A stretch of DNA of 64,000 bases from Microbispora amethystogenes (GCF_016863015.1 NZ_BOOB01000009.1:124001-188000); one strand, 5' to 3'; positions 43,690-51,871 are shown, counted from the first letter of the stretch. Notes: a model not told the origin generated them from the sequence alone. Program-made: numbers and translations.

Positions 43690-43940
43690 CAGCCGAGATC
43701 CACCTCTCGCGGCAGGTCCTTGTTGCGAGGGAACTCGGTGTCGTCGTTCCAGTCGGGATCCGCGAGGAGGAAGCGGGCGAAGTCGGGAGCGTCCCCATGC
43801 AGGCGGCGATATTCGGCGATGTCGATGACCACCGCGACCTCCTCACCGTGCCGGGTGACCACCTGGGGGCCCTCGTCCAGCGCGCGGCGCACCACTTCGC
43901 TGAATCGTTGTTTCGCCTCCTGCACTTGCCAGGCGGTCAT
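43689..43940 (-). CDS. Phd/YefM family antitoxin
   Basis: 83 aa. N-terminal Phd/YefM fold (WQVQEAKQRFSEVVRRALDEGPQVVTRHGEEVAVVIDIAEYRRL) for DNA binding and dimerisation; acidic C-terminal tail (FARFLLADPDWNDDTEFPRNKDLP) to wrap and inhibit the PIN toxin. AGGAG precedes ATG 43940. Confidence 0.92.
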   Translation of the reverse strand: MTAWQVQEAKQRFSEVVRRALDEGPQVVTRHGEEVAVVIDIAEYRRLHGDAPDFARFLLADPDWNDDTEFPRNKDLPREVDLG

Positions 43941-43956
43941 GGCGTGCTCCTGTCTA

Positions 43957-43977
43957 GTCTGTCCAGACCGAATTATA
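43957..43977 (-). promoter_or_regulatory. -10 box and operator of the toxin-antitoxin pair
   Basis: On the minus strand a perfect TATAAT lies at 43972-43977, overlapping the end of the Clp-N gene. Seven bases after it stands the palindrome GTCTG-GA-CAGAC (43957-43968), positioned over the likely transcription start, where antitoxin binding would repress the operon. Confidence 0.75.
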
Positions 43978-44452
43978 GGAGCCGGCGGACGGCGGCGCGG
44001 TCGATGTGGAGGCGTTCGATCAGTTCGGCGGCCGGGTCGGGGCGTTCGAGTTCGAGCAGGGCGGTCAGCAGGTAACGGGGCGCCAGGTCGCGGCTCCCGG
44101 TCGGACTGGAGTCGACGGCCCGGTGGACAGTGGCGCGGGCCCCGGTGGTGAGCGTGCCCACGGACAGGGCCGGATGGCGGCGAGGGCTCGCCGACGGCGG
44201 GAGGTTCGCGACGCGGACGCCGATGGCCTCCAGTGCCTCGCGGTCCATGCCGTCGAGGGCGGCGCGGGCGTCGTCGAGGCCCGCGCCGAGGGCGCGGGCG
44301 GGCTCGGCCGCGGGCTCGGCCGCGGGCTCGGCGAGCAGGCCGAGCAGCAGGTGCTCGGTGCCGACGCGCCGGTCTCCCCGCCGCCTGGCCTCCTCCAGGG
44401 CGGCGGTCACCACCCGGGCGAACGGGCTCTTCTTCGTGAATCGTCCGAGCAT
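43973..44452 (-). CDS. Clp N-terminal-domain protein
   Basis: 159 aa containing two Clp-N repeats (SPFARVVTAALEEARRRGDRRVGTEHLLLGLL and TVHRAVDSSPTGSRDLAPRYLLTALLELERPDPAAELIERL) but no ATPase domain. It would present or modulate substrates, or act as a regulator, rather than unfold proteins. Its ATG follows the HTH gene stop by seven bases, with GAGG within. An AEPAAEPAAEP repeat interrupts the first domain. Confidence 0.88.
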   Translation of the reverse strand: MLGRFTKKSPFARVVTAALEEARRRGDRRVGTEHLLLGLLAEPAAEPAAEPARALGAGLDDARAALDGMDREALEAIGVRVANLPPSASPRRHPALSVGTLTTGARATVHRAVDSSPTGSRDLAPRYLLTALLELERPDPAAELIERLHIDRAAVRRLL

Positions 44453-44459
44453 CGCATCC

Positions 44460-44663
44460 TCACTTCCCGTACTTCGCGTGCACCGACTGCCGGGACATCC
44501 CGAGGGCGTCCCCGATCTGCTCCCATGTCCAGCCCTGTTCGCGGGCCCGTGCGACGGACGCCGCCTCGACCTGCTCGGCCAGCCTGCGCAGGGCGGTGAC
44601 GGCGCGCAGGGCCACGGCCGGGTCGGCGTCGGCGACCCGCTGCGAGAGAACTTCGGGATCCAT
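44460..44663 (-). CDS. Small HTH DNA-binding protein
   Basis: 67 aa. N-terminal helical segment and a C-terminal helix-turn-helix (WTWEQIGDALGMSRQSVHAKYGK). Paired with a Clp-N protein throughout actinobacteria. Its start lies four bases beyond a 13-bp inverted repeat, so autoregulation is likely. The next two downstream genes are a toxin-antitoxin pair on the same strand. Confidence 0.88.
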   Translation of the reverse strand: MDPEVLSQRVADADPAVALRAVTALRRLAEQVEAASVARAREQGWTWEQIGDALGMSRQSVHAKYGK

Positions 44664-44665
44664 GC

Positions 44666-44713
44666 CTGTCAGTCTGGGCTGACAACGACTGCTGTGTCAA
44701 CCCAGACTGACAG
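44666..44713. promoter_or_regulatory. 13-bp inverted-repeat operator with embedded -35 box
   Basis: CTGTCAGTCTGGG (44666-44678) and CCCAGACTGACAG (44701-44713) are perfect inverted copies separated by 22 bases. Read on the minus strand, a consensus -35 (TTGACA, 44695-44700) directly follows the first arm and the second arm occupies the -10/+1 zone just before the HTH ATG. A bound regulator could loop across and shut the promoter. The remaining bases to 44914 hold no convincing gene. Confidence 0.75.
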
Positions 44714-44914
44714 AGCGCTCGGCGTGGTGCCGCGAGCTCACGGCGGAGGCGGACGGAGGCTCCCCGTCATGCGGACGGGCGAGGAGTGGCTGGTCCGGCC
44801 GGACGGGACCGTCGGGCGGGCGGGGGACCGCTGCGCCGGGGGCCGGCCCGGCCGGCGCGCCGTCCCACTGGTTCGTCCCCGCGGCGCCGTCCGGCCGGCG
44901 TTCGAAGCGTCCGG

Positions 44915-45202
44915 TCAGCGGCGGATGACGTGCAGGACGCTGGCGATGCGTTCGGCGGCGGTGACGACGTCCGAGGCGTGGCCGATGCGGCCCGCCCAGG
45001 ACAACCAGTACCACCACTCGCCGTCGCTGGCGTTGGACGCCAGCACGTCCTCGGCCATCGTGGGCTCCATGGGGTTGATGACACGCAGACGCGGGTAGAG
45101 GCCCGCGGGCGCAGTCATGCGTACCTGGAACGAGTGGGCCTCCAGTTGCGCCGCGAGCCGCTCCAGGTGGTCCATCGCCGCACTACGGTCTACCGTCGTC
45201 AT
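44915..45202 (-). CDS. Hypothetical protein (95 aa)
   Basis: Residues 5-35 are helical (MDHLERLAAQLEAHSFQVRM), followed by a beta-rich part (LYPRLRVINPMEPTMAEDVLAS, EWWYWLSWAGRIGHASDVVTAAERIASVL). A GGAGG site precedes ATG 45202. No family is recognised. It is divergent from the XRE-TPR regulator, an arrangement often seen with small co-factors of this regulator class. Confidence 0.75.
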   Translation of the reverse strand: MTTVDRSAAMDHLERLAAQLEAHSFQVRMTAPAGLYPRLRVINPMEPTMAEDVLASNASDGEWWYWLSWAGRIGHASDVVTAAERIASVLHVIRR

Positions 45203-45384
45203 CGTCGCCTCCGGGGAACGTTGGACCTATCACCGGAAAGGGTGAACCCGCTACGACACACCGGCAATCGTCCGGATCCCGCGAAACCGTGCAATAACCA
45301 GGGAACTCACCCCGATTCCGTGGAACAGACGCGGGTTCCCGGCCACGAACGCATAACAGTCGCGGGGGGTTGGGTGCCTGCTCC

Positions 45385-45409
45385 TTTACGTTGGGGAAAC
45401 AACCGTAAA
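45385..45409. promoter_or_regulatory. Inverted repeat upstream of the XRE regulator
   Basis: TTTACG-13 bases-CGTAAA, in a relatively A/T-rich stretch 30 bases before the regulator start; a candidate operator. Confidence 0.45.
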
Positions 45410-45440
45410 CGGGGACTCTGCACAAACGGAGGGCGTGTCC

Positions 45441-46904
45441 ATGGCCCGCGGAGAGCACTCACCCGCTTGCGCACGACGCTGGCGCGAACAGGCGCAGATT
45501 CGGCAGTGGACGCTGTGGCAGACCGTCCAGGCGATCCACGGGTGCTGCGGCGTCAGCCTGCTGAAGGCCCACCGGCTCGGGCGCGGCTGGTCGGCCCGGC
45601 AGGCCATCGAGGAGCTGGAGCACCTGTGTGACCAGCAGGACCTCGGGCACCCGCACGCGAGCATCGACCTGCTGAACGCCTGGGAGAACAACCGCGCCCG
45701 CCCCCGCCCGCAGACGATCGACCTGCTGGCCCGCTTGTATCGTGCCAACGCCGTACGGCTCGGTCTCGCCGCCGACTACTGCGAGGACACGGGCGGGCAG
45801 CGGATCGTCGTGGTGGGGCCGGGCCAGACCGGCGAGCAGGCCCGCACGGAGGACCTGACCGCCGACGACGCCGAGCGCCGGGCGCTGTTCCACCAGGCGA
45901 TGCTGCTGGGCACGCCGAACGGCCGGTTCTTCGCCGAGGTCGAGGGCATCCGCCACGAGCTCGACCGCACCCTCGCCATGGGCACGGTGAACGAGGACCA
46001 GCTCGACCGGCTGGACGAGCAGGTCCTGCGCTACCGCCGTGAGTACATGACGACCCCGCCGATGCCGATGCTCTGCCGGGTCATGCTGGAGATCTCCGAC
46101 GTGCGCCGGCTCAGCGCCGCCCGTCAGCCGTCCTCGGTGCAGCGCCGCCTGCTCACCGCGACCACGATGCTCACGCTGCTCGCCGCCGACGCGCTGATGA
46201 AGCTGGGCGACACGCGCCAGGCCCACACGTGGTACGGCACCGCCCGGGCCGCCTCCGACGACGTGGGCGACCTGCGGCTGCGCGCGCTCGTCCGCGCCCA
46301 GCAGACGATGCTCCTGTACTACTACGGCGACCTGAACGAGACCGTCCGGCTCGCCCGCGAGGCGCGGATGCTGGCCGGCTCGGCGCCGAGCTCCCCGGCG
46401 GCGCTCGCGGCGGCGGCCGAGGCCCGCGCGCTGGCCAGGATGGGAGACGGCAAGGCGGCCAGGATCGCGCTCGCCGAGGCCGAGCAGATCTTCGCCCGGA
46501 TGCGCGGCATGAGCCAGGACGACCTGGCCTTCGTCTTCACCGAGAAGCGGATGACGTTCTACCGCACCGGCACCCTGATCGAGCTGGGGGACGCGCAGAA
46601 GATCCAGGGGATGGACACGTTCCCGCCGGGGTTCCAGACGATCGACCCGGCGCTGATCCTGCTCGACCAGGCGAGCCACCTCGCGCGGAGCGGCGACCAC
46701 GAGGAGGCGTGCCGGCTCGCGGCCGAGGCGTTGCGGCAGGTGCCGGCCGAGCATCGCACCTCGATCGTGGTCACCCGCGCCAGGGCCCTGCTCGCGGACG
46801 CCGACCCCTCCCTGCCCGCCGTACGGCGCCTGCGGCAGGTGCTGGCCGAGTCGTCGCCCGCGCTCGTGCTGAGCGGGCTCTTCCCGTCCGCAGAGAACGC
46901 CTGA
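45441..46904 (+). CDS. XRE-type regulator with TPR-like C-terminus
   Basis: 487 aa from ATG 45441 with GGAGGG upstream. The first 90 residues hold a divergent HTH (LLKAHRLGRGWSARQAIEELEHLCD, NAWENNRARPRPQTIDLLARLYRA); the rest is helical repeats (LTATTMLTLLAADALMKLGDTRQAHTWYGTARAA..., SHLARSGDHEEACRLAAEALRQ). This is the NsdA-like architecture of actinobacterial regulators with many genomic paralogues. It is followed by a phosphotransferase-family gene with a 22-base gap, suggesting an operon. Confidence 0.85.
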   Translation: MARGEHSPACARRWREQAQIRQWTLWQTVQAIHGCCGVSLLKAHRLGRGWSARQAIEELEHLCDQQDLGHPHASIDLLNAWENNRARPRPQTIDLLARLYRANAVRLGLAADYCEDTGGQRIVVVGPGQTGEQARTEDLTADDAERRALFHQAMLLGTPNGRFFAEVEGIRHELDRTLAMGTVNEDQLDRLDEQVLRYRREYMTTPPMPMLCRVMLEISDVRRLSAARQPSSVQRRLLTATTMLTLLAADALMKLGDTRQAHTWYGTARAASDDVGDLRLRALVRAQQTMLLYYYGDLNETVRLAREARMLAGSAPSSPAALAAAAEARALARMGDGKAARIALAEAEQIFARMRGMSQDDLAFVFTEKRMTFYRTGTLIELGDAQKIQGMDTFPPGFQTIDPALILLDQASHLARSGDHEEACRLAAEALRQVPAEHRTSIVVTRARALLADADPSLPAVRRLRQVLAESSPALVLSGLFPSAENA

Positions 46905-46926
46905 CGCCGTCGTGAGGACCTCCGGC

Positions 46927-47895
46927 ATGAGGATCATGGAACGCCCGTCGCTGGCCGAGGAGGCGTTCGAGGTCCTGCGCGAGGTCTGCGCGCGGATCGG
47001 GGTCGACGCGCGTGGCGCGCAGCTCATGCGGCTGCGCAGCAACGCCGTCTTCAAGCTGCGCGCGACCGCGCCGGGCTGGGACAGGGCAGGCGGTGACAGG
47101 GCAGGCGGTGACAGGGCGAGCGGCGAGATGGTGGTGCGGATCGCGACGGCGCCGGACGCGCTGACCCGCCTGCCGGTGGTCCTGGCGGTCGCCCGCTGGC
47201 TCGCCGACCGGGGCTTCCCGACCGTGCGGCCGGTCGACGAGATCCCCGGCCAGCCCATCGTCCACGAGGGGCGGGCGGTGACCTTCTGGCGGTACGTCCC
47301 CTCCCGGGGCCGTCCGACGACCCGGCAACTCGGCCGGGTGCTGCGCAGCCTCCACCGCGAGCCGGTGCCGCAGATGGGGCTGCGGACGCTCACCGACCCG
47401 CTCGCCGAGGTGCGGCACGCGGTGGAGCAGCGGGCCGAGGTGCTCACCCCCGGGCAGCGGTCCTGGCTGAGCGACCGCATCGAGGAGCTCACCGGGCGCT
47501 GGCGCGACCTGGACACCGGCGCGCCGGTGCTGCTGCACGGAGACGCCTGGATCGACAACCTGCTGCGCTGCCAGGACGGGCACGTGGTGCTGTGCGACTG
47601 GGACGGCGTGGCCGTCGGGCCGCGCGAGTGGGATCTGGTGCACACCTATCACGGGCAGCGCCGGTTCGGGCTGTCGACGGACGACGTGGACGGCTTCGCC
47701 CACGCGTACGGCTCCGACCTGCGGCAGTGGCCGGGCTACGGCACGCTCATGGAGGTGCGGGACATGTACGCCGTGGGCATCCACATCCGCAACGCCGCCG
47801 GAGACCCGTTCTCCCGGCAGGAACTGCCCCGCCGGCTCGACTCGCTCACGCGCGGTGACGGCCACGCCCGCTGGTACATGGCGGCACCGGCATAG
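46927..47895 (+). CDS. Aminoglycoside phosphotransferase (APH)-family kinase
   Basis: 322 aa from ATG 46927 (GAGGA upstream; GTG at 46912 is possible). Kinase-like fold with the catalytic loop LLHGDAWIDNLL and metal-binding VLCDWDGVAVGPREWDLVHTY. The nucleotide-binding lysine region appears shifted because a Gly/Asp-rich insertion (DRAGGDRAGGDRASG, from a 15-bp triplicate at 47080-47124) lies just before MVVRIATAP. Substrate unknown; many relatives phosphorylate small molecules or cellular metabolites rather than antibiotics. The upstream regulator may sense the same molecule. Confidence 0.88.
   Translation: MRIMERPSLAEEAFEVLREVCARIGVDARGAQLMRLRSNAVFKLRATAPGWDRAGGDRAGGDRASGEMVVRIATAPDALTRLPVVLAVARWLADRGFPTVRPVDEIPGQPIVHEGRAVTFWRYVPSRGRPTTRQLGRVLRSLHREPVPQMGLRTLTDPLAEVRHAVEQRAEVLTPGQRSWLSDRIEELTGRWRDLDTGAPVLLHGDAWIDNLLRCQDGHVVLCDWDGVAVGPREWDLVHTYHGQRRFGLSTDDVDGFAHAYGSDLRQWPGYGTLMEVRDMYAVGIHIRNAAGDPFSRQELPRRLDSLTRGDGHARWYMAAPA
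47080..47124. repeat. 15-bp coding repeat (3 copies)
   Basis: GACAGGGCAGGCGGT twice exactly and once with three changes, in frame, encoding repeated Asp-Arg-Ala-Gly-Gly within a loop of the APH-family protein. Confidence 0.85.
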
Positions 47896-48107
47896 CCTCG
47901 GGTAATCGCGGGTACTGTCCGTACAGGCTGTGAGTGTCGCAGTGGACGATTTCCAAAAACGTGGTCTGTGAAAAGCGCACCCGGGTTGCTCCCGGCGGCG
48001 GGCGTGCGTGCCATTCCAGCGTCCCACGCGGATGGGCGACGATTCCGCTACGCAGCCTCATGCTCCCGACCTGGGAACATGGTGCGGCTTCCAAGAAGGA
48101 GAAGCAG
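47896..48107 (+). promoter_or_regulatory. Leader of the cold-shock gene
   Basis: 212 bases without a gene. Contains several G/C-rich self-complementary segments, e.g. 47985-48008, and an AAGGAGA ribosome site at 48095-48102. A long structured leader is common for cold-shock genes, where it acts in temperature-dependent translation. Confidence 0.4.
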
Positions 48108-48311
48108 TTGTCTGAAGGCACTGTCAAGTGGTTCAACTCCGAAAAGGGCTTCGGTTTCATCGCCCCGGACGACGGCACCCCTGACGTGTTCGTTCATTAT
48201 TCGGCGATAACGTCGAACGGTTACCGTACGCTGGACCAGAATCAGCGGGTCAGTTACGTGACCGTTCAGGGCACCAAGGGACCGCAGGCCGAACAGGTCA
48301 CGCCGCTGTAA
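48108..48311 (+). CDS. Cold-shock protein (CspA family), TTG start
   Basis: 67 aa single cold-shock domain binding single-stranded RNA/DNA: RNP1 KGFGFI, RNP2-like [11 protein letters not shown] at 48108 is the start: AAGGAGA lies six bases before it and homologues begin at this residue ([17 protein letters not shown]). Longer GTG/ATG starts upstream have no ribosome site. A rare start codon could limit its translation. Confidence 0.95.
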   Translation: MSEGTVKWFNSEKGFGFIAPDDGTPDVFVHYSAITSNGYRTLDQNQRVSYVTVQGTKGPQAEQVTPL

Positions 48312-48331
48312 TTCTGTGACTCTCGGTGACG

Positions 48332-48353
48332 GTGCGGCCGTGATCGGCCGCAC
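48332..48353 (+). terminator. Hairpin after the cold-shock gene
   Basis: GTGCGGCCG-tgat-CGGCCGCAC, perfect 9-bp stem, 20 bases past the stop, followed by a second palindrome CGCGGTACCGCG (48355-48366). No U-tract, as is common for terminators in this G/C range. Confidence 0.65.
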
Positions 48354-48436
48354 GCGCGGTACCGCGTCGGCCCGCGCCGTTCCGGCGGCGCGGGCCCGAT
48401 GTTTTGCCGTTCCTTTGCCGGGAAGCGGGAACGGTC

Positions 48437-50122
48437 ATGAGACTCAGCATGACCTCCGACCTCTGGTGGAAGAACGCGGTCGTGTACTGCCTCGACATCG
48501 AGACCTTCGCCGACGGCAACGGCGACGGGATCGGCGACTTCCGGGGCGCGATCCAGCGCATCGACCACCTCGACAGGATGGGTGTCACGTGCATCTGGCT
48601 GATGCCGTTCTTCCCGACGCCTGACAAGGACGACGGGTACGACATCACCGACTTCTACAGCGTCGACCCGCGCCTGGGGACGCTCGGCGACTTCGTCGAG
48701 TTCATGCGGGTGGCCAGGGACCGCGGCATCAGGGTCATCGCCGACCTCGTGGTCAACCACACCTCCGACCAGCATCCCTGGTTCAAGGAGGCGCGTTCGA
48801 GCCGGAACTCCCGCTACCGCGACTGGTACATCTGGTCGGACAAGCCGGAGCCGGACGACCCCGAGGGCGTGGTGTTCCCCGACAAGGAGGACAGTCTCTG
48901 GGAGTACGACGAGAAGACCGAGCAGTATTACTACCACCGGTTCTACCGGTTCCAGCCCGACCTCAACACCGCCAACCCCGAGGTGCAGGACGAGATCTCC
49001 CGCATCCTCGGTTTCTGGATGGAGCTCGGCCTGTCGGGGTTCCGGGTGGACGCCGTGCCGTTCCTCATCGAGCAGGTCACCGACAGCGGTGACGACCTGC
49101 CCGACCCGCACGAGTTCTTCGCCTGCCTGCGGGCGTTCCTCAGCCGCCGCGACGGCAGCGCGATCCTGCTCGGCGAGGTCAACCTGCCGTACCCGGACCT
49201 GGTGAAGTACTTCGGCAACGACCTCGGCGACGAGCTCACCATGTGCTTCGACTTCATCAGCATGCAGCGGACGTACCTGTCGCTCGCGCGCAAGGACGCC
49301 CGGCCGCTCGCCGCCGCGCTGCGGGAGCGGCCCAACCCGCCCAGGGACAGCCAGTGGGCGACGTTCATGCGCAACCACGACGAGCTCACGCTCGACAAGC
49401 TCAGCGACTCCGAGCGCGAGGAGATCTTCGAGGCGTTCGGCCCGGACAAGGACATGCAGGTGTTCGGGCGTGGTCTGCGGCGCCGCCTGCCGACGATGCT
49501 CGGCGGCGACCTGGAGCGGATCAAGATGGTCTACAGCCTGCTGTTCTCCCTGCCGGGCACCCCCGTGCTCTTCTACGGCGAGGAGATCGGCATGGGGGAG
49601 AACCTTGAGTTGGAGGGCCGTCTCGCCGTACGGACGCCCATGCAGTGGACCCCCCACCGCAACGGCGGCTTCAGCGAGGCCGACCCCGCGAAGGTCGGCC
49701 TGCCCATCACGAAGGGCGACTTCGGCCCCGAGAAGGTGAACGTCAGCGCGCAGGAACGCGACCCCGACTCGCTCCTGGCGTGGATCACCCGCCTGATCCG
49801 GCACTACCGCGACTGCCCGGAGTTCGCCTGGGGGAAGTACACCGTGCTCGACACGGGCGTGGACGCGGTGTTCGCGCACCGCGCGGACTGCGACGGCGAG
49901 ACGGTCGTCGCCGTGCACAACCTCGGCGACGCCGAGGCCGAGGTGGAGCTCACGCTGGAGGGGCTCGACTCGTCGAAGGTGCTGACCGATCTGCTCGTGG
50001 ACGGCCGGATCGAGATCGGCGACTCGGGCCGGGTCAGCTTCCCGATGGGCCGGTACGGCTGCCGCTGGTTCCGGGCCTCCACCCCCGAGACCGCCCCCGC
50101 CGACTCCGCAGACCCTTCCTAG
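48437..50122 (+). CDS. GH13 alpha-amylase-family glycosidase (trehalose-synthase-like)
   Basis: 561 aa, cytoplasmic. Catalytic (beta/alpha)8 barrel with conserved regions: DLVVNHTS (region I), GFRVDAVPFL with the nucleophile Asp (II), LLGEVNLP with the acid Glu (III), FMRNHDE with the stabilising Asp (IV). A C-terminal beta domain ends at about 555. The SDLWWKNAVVYCLDIETFADGNGDGIGDF start and the insertion YRFQPDLNTANPEV are as in the TreS-like/GH13_16 and related actinobacterial families; no fused maltokinase domain. It likely acts on maltose, trehalose or short alpha-glucans. ATG at 48437 is chosen, with an alternative at 48449. Confidence 0.9.
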   Translation: MRLSMTSDLWWKNAVVYCLDIETFADGNGDGIGDFRGAIQRIDHLDRMGVTCIWLMPFFPTPDKDDGYDITDFYSVDPRLGTLGDFVEFMRVARDRGIRVIADLVVNHTSDQHPWFKEARSSRNSRYRDWYIWSDKPEPDDPEGVVFPDKEDSLWEYDEKTEQYYYHRFYRFQPDLNTANPEVQDEISRILGFWMELGLSGFRVDAVPFLIEQVTDSGDDLPDPHEFFACLRAFLSRRDGSAILLGEVNLPYPDLVKYFGNDLGDELTMCFDFISMQRTYLSLARKDARPLAAALRERPNPPRDSQWATFMRNHDELTLDKLSDSEREEIFEAFGPDKDMQVFGRGLRRRLPTMLGGDLERIKMVYSLLFSLPGTPVLFYGEEIGMGENLELEGRLAVRTPMQWTPHRNGGFSEADPAKVGLPITKGDFGPEKVNVSAQERDPDSLLAWITRLIRHYRDCPEFAWGKYTVLDTGVDAVFAHRADCDGETVVAVHNLGDAEAEVELTLEGLDSSKVLTDLLVDGRIEIGDSGRVSFPMGRYGCRWFRASTPETAPADSADPS

Positions 50123-50194
50123 GGGACGCCTCAGGGGCGGCTCCGGTGGATCTCCGATGGGCCGTCGCCATCCCCATGGCCACAGTGGGGAGCC

Positions 50195-51871
50195 ATGGGG
50201 ATGGTCTTGGGATACGCGCTGGTCGCCGCCGGCTCCGCCGTGATGTTCGTGCTTCATCTGACGGCCGGGCTCGACCCGCTGACGGACATGATCAGTGAGT
50301 ACGCGTTCGCGCCGCACGGCGTGCTGCTGCCCGTCTCGCTGACGCTGCTCGCGGCCGGCTCCGCCGTGCTCGCCGTACGGCTGGCGCGGCTGGACCGGCG
50401 CGCGGCCCTGCTGGTCGGCGTGTGGAGCGGCTGCCTGCTGCTGGTCGCCGGGTTCCCGACCGACCGGCCCGGGCTGTCGCTGTCGGTGTCCGGGGGCATC
50501 CACCGCTACGCGGCGTTCGCCGCGTTCGTCAGTCTTCCGCTGGCCGGGCTGCTCGTCGCCAGGGCCACCCGCTCGCGGCCGGTCCGGCTGCTGTGCTCGG
50601 CCGCGCTCGGGTCGCTCGTCCTGGTGCTCGTGCCGTACGCCCTCCGCGCGCTCGGCCTCGACCCCGGCATGGTGCCCGCCGGTCTCACGCAGCGCCTGAC
50701 CGTCGTCTCCGAGGTCGCGGCGCTGCTGGTGATGGCGGCCTCGGCCGCCTCCGCGGTGTCATCCGCGGTGTCAGCCGCCGCAGCTCAGGTACGCGAAGGC
50801 GCCGGACCGGACCTTGTAGGAGTCGCGCACCCGGGTCCGGCCCGTCTCGGTGTCGACCCGCAGGACGGTCACCACGTCGCGGGATCCCCGCGCCCGGACG
50901 AGATGCAGGGTCACCTCGTGCCCGCCGGTCCAGTCGATCATGTCGAGCGCGGCGTCCTCCGGCAGCGAGAAGCCGACCGAGCCCGTCGGCTGGTCGGTCG
51001 CGACGTCGTAGAAGCGCAGCCTCGCCTTCTTGCCGAGGCCGGTGACGAAGGCGACCGTGCGGTCGTCGGCGGACAACGCCCACGGGCCGTTGTTGGCCAC
51101 GATCTGGGGCGGGACGGCGGCGGCCAGTTCGGCGCCCGTGTCGTCGTGGACGGACAGCCCGATGGTGTTCGCGTCGCCGGCCCGCTGCAGGAGGACGGCC
51201 GAGCCGTCCCCGCTGAAGCCGGAGAACGCGTCCGTCTCCGGGGTGGTGCCGGTCGCGCTCGCCCGCGCCACGTCGAACAGGCGCACCCGGGTGCGGCCGT
51301 CCTTCGTGGTGTAGCCGAGGGCCAGGCGGTCGCCGCCCTGGGAGAGCTTCAGCCAGGACGCGTTCATGCCGACGCCGCGCGGCAGCGGATTCCTCGGCAG
51401 CACGCGGACCGCGCTCCGATCCCCGTGGAACTCGCGTACGACGAGCCGGTGGTCGGACCTGCGGAAGTAGGCCACCGACTCGCCGTCGCCGCTCACGGTG
51501 AGCGGGGCGCTGTTGGTCCTGTCGGGCCTGCCCTTGGCGGTCAGCGGCCACAGCATGGCGTCCTTGAGCGCGACCCGCCTGCCGTCGAGCAGGTCCAGCC
51601 GCCAGGTGTGGCAGGGCGTCGTGGTGCCGTCCCTGCGCGGGCAGGAGTCCACCGACGCGTAGCGGATCATGTGGTGGGAGGTCCGTGCCTGCGCGGCCGC
51701 CGGGACGGTCAGTGCCGGAACGGTCAGCACGGGCAGCATCGTCAGCGTGGTCAGGGCGAGGCCGGTCAGTCCCCGTGTGATCGGCCGGGTGGGGTGCTGC
51801 ATGATCATCTCCTCTCTGGGATGTCATGCATTGGATCCGCCCGGGACCCGGCCGGTTCTGTCACGTGTTGA
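50195..51871 (+). CDS. DUF998 membrane protein, frame runs through into antisense
   Basis: The recognisable protein is about 190 residues: a DUF998 integral membrane domain with helices YALVAAGSAVMFVLHLTAGLDP, LLPVSLTLLAAGSAVLAVRLARL, CLLLVAGFPTDRPG, YAAFAAFVSLPLAGLLVAR and LVLVLVPYALRALG. The domain ends near position 50770. No stop occurs there; the frame continues for 1.1 kb as the exact antisense of the convergent secreted-protein gene and ends at 51871. The functional stop may have been lost, or the extension is simply translated junk. Start is ATG 50195 behind GGGGAG. Confidence 0.6.
   Translation: MGMVLGYALVAAGSAVMFVLHLTAGLDPLTDMISEYAFAPHGVLLPVSLTLLAAGSAVLAVRLARLDRRAALLVGVWSGCLLLVAGFPTDRPGLSLSVSGGIHRYAAFAAFVSLPLAGLLVARATRSRPVRLLCSAALGSLVLVLVPYALRALGLDPGMVPAGLTQRLTVVSEVAALLVMAASAASAVSSAVSAAAAQVREGAGPDLVGVAHPGPARLGVDPQDGHHVAGSPRPDEMQGHLVPAGPVDHVERGVLRQREADRARRLVGRDVVEAQPRLLAEAGDEGDRAVVGGQRPRAVVGHDLGRDGGGQFGARVVVDGQPDGVRVAGPLQEDGRAVPAEAGERVRLRGGAGRARPRHVEQAHPGAAVLRGVAEGQAVAALGELQPGRVHADAARQRIPRQHADRAPIPVELAYDEPVVGPAEVGHRLAVAAHGERGAVGPVGPALGGQRPQHGVLERDPPAVEQVQPPGVAGRRGAVPARAGVHRRVADHVVGGPCLRGRRDGQCRNGQHGQHRQRGQGEAGQSPCDRPGGVLHDHLLSGMSCIGSARDPAGSVTC
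50750..50773. repeat. 12-bp tandem duplication at a convergent gene junction
   Basis: TCCGCGGTGTCA twice; the second copy contains the stop codon of the leftward gene and lies where the DUF998 domain should terminate. It keeps both reading frames. Confidence 0.85.
50771..51802 (-). CDS. Secreted beta-propeller-like protein
   Basis: 343 aa from ATG 51802 (GAGAGGAG upstream). A signal peptide (GLTGLALTTLTMLPVLTVPALTVPAAA) and a mature part of repeated four-stranded units ending in patterns like SGDGESVAYFRR, LSQGGDRLALGYT, FSGDGSAVLLQRA and LSADDRTVAFVTGL, as in TolB/WD40-type propellers. No catalytic motif. It may bind protein or carbohydrate in the envelope. The 3' end overlaps the open frame of the DUF998 gene. 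Confidence 0.8.
   Translation of the reverse strand: MQHPTRPITRGLTGLALTTLTMLPVLTVPALTVPAAAQARTSHHMIRYASVDSCPRRDGTTTPCHTWRLDLLDGRRVALKDAMLWPLTAKGRPDRTNSAPLTVSGDGESVAYFRRSDHRLVVREFHGDRSAVRVLPRNPLPRGVGMNASWLKLSQGGDRLALGYTTKDGRTRVRLFDVARASATGTTPETDAFSGFSGDGSAVLLQRAGDANTIGLSVHDDTGAELAAAVPPQIVANNGPWALSADDRTVAFVTGLGKKARLRFYDVATDQPTGSVGFSLPEDAALDMIDWTGGHEVTLHLVRARGSRDVVTVLRVDTETGRTRVRDSYKVRSGAFAYLSCGG

Noticed and set aside
44770-45098. Plus-strand frame starting MRTGEEWLVRPDG
   Set aside because: It has a GGAGG-like site, but most of it is antisense to the 95-aa gene and no homologous pattern is recognisable.
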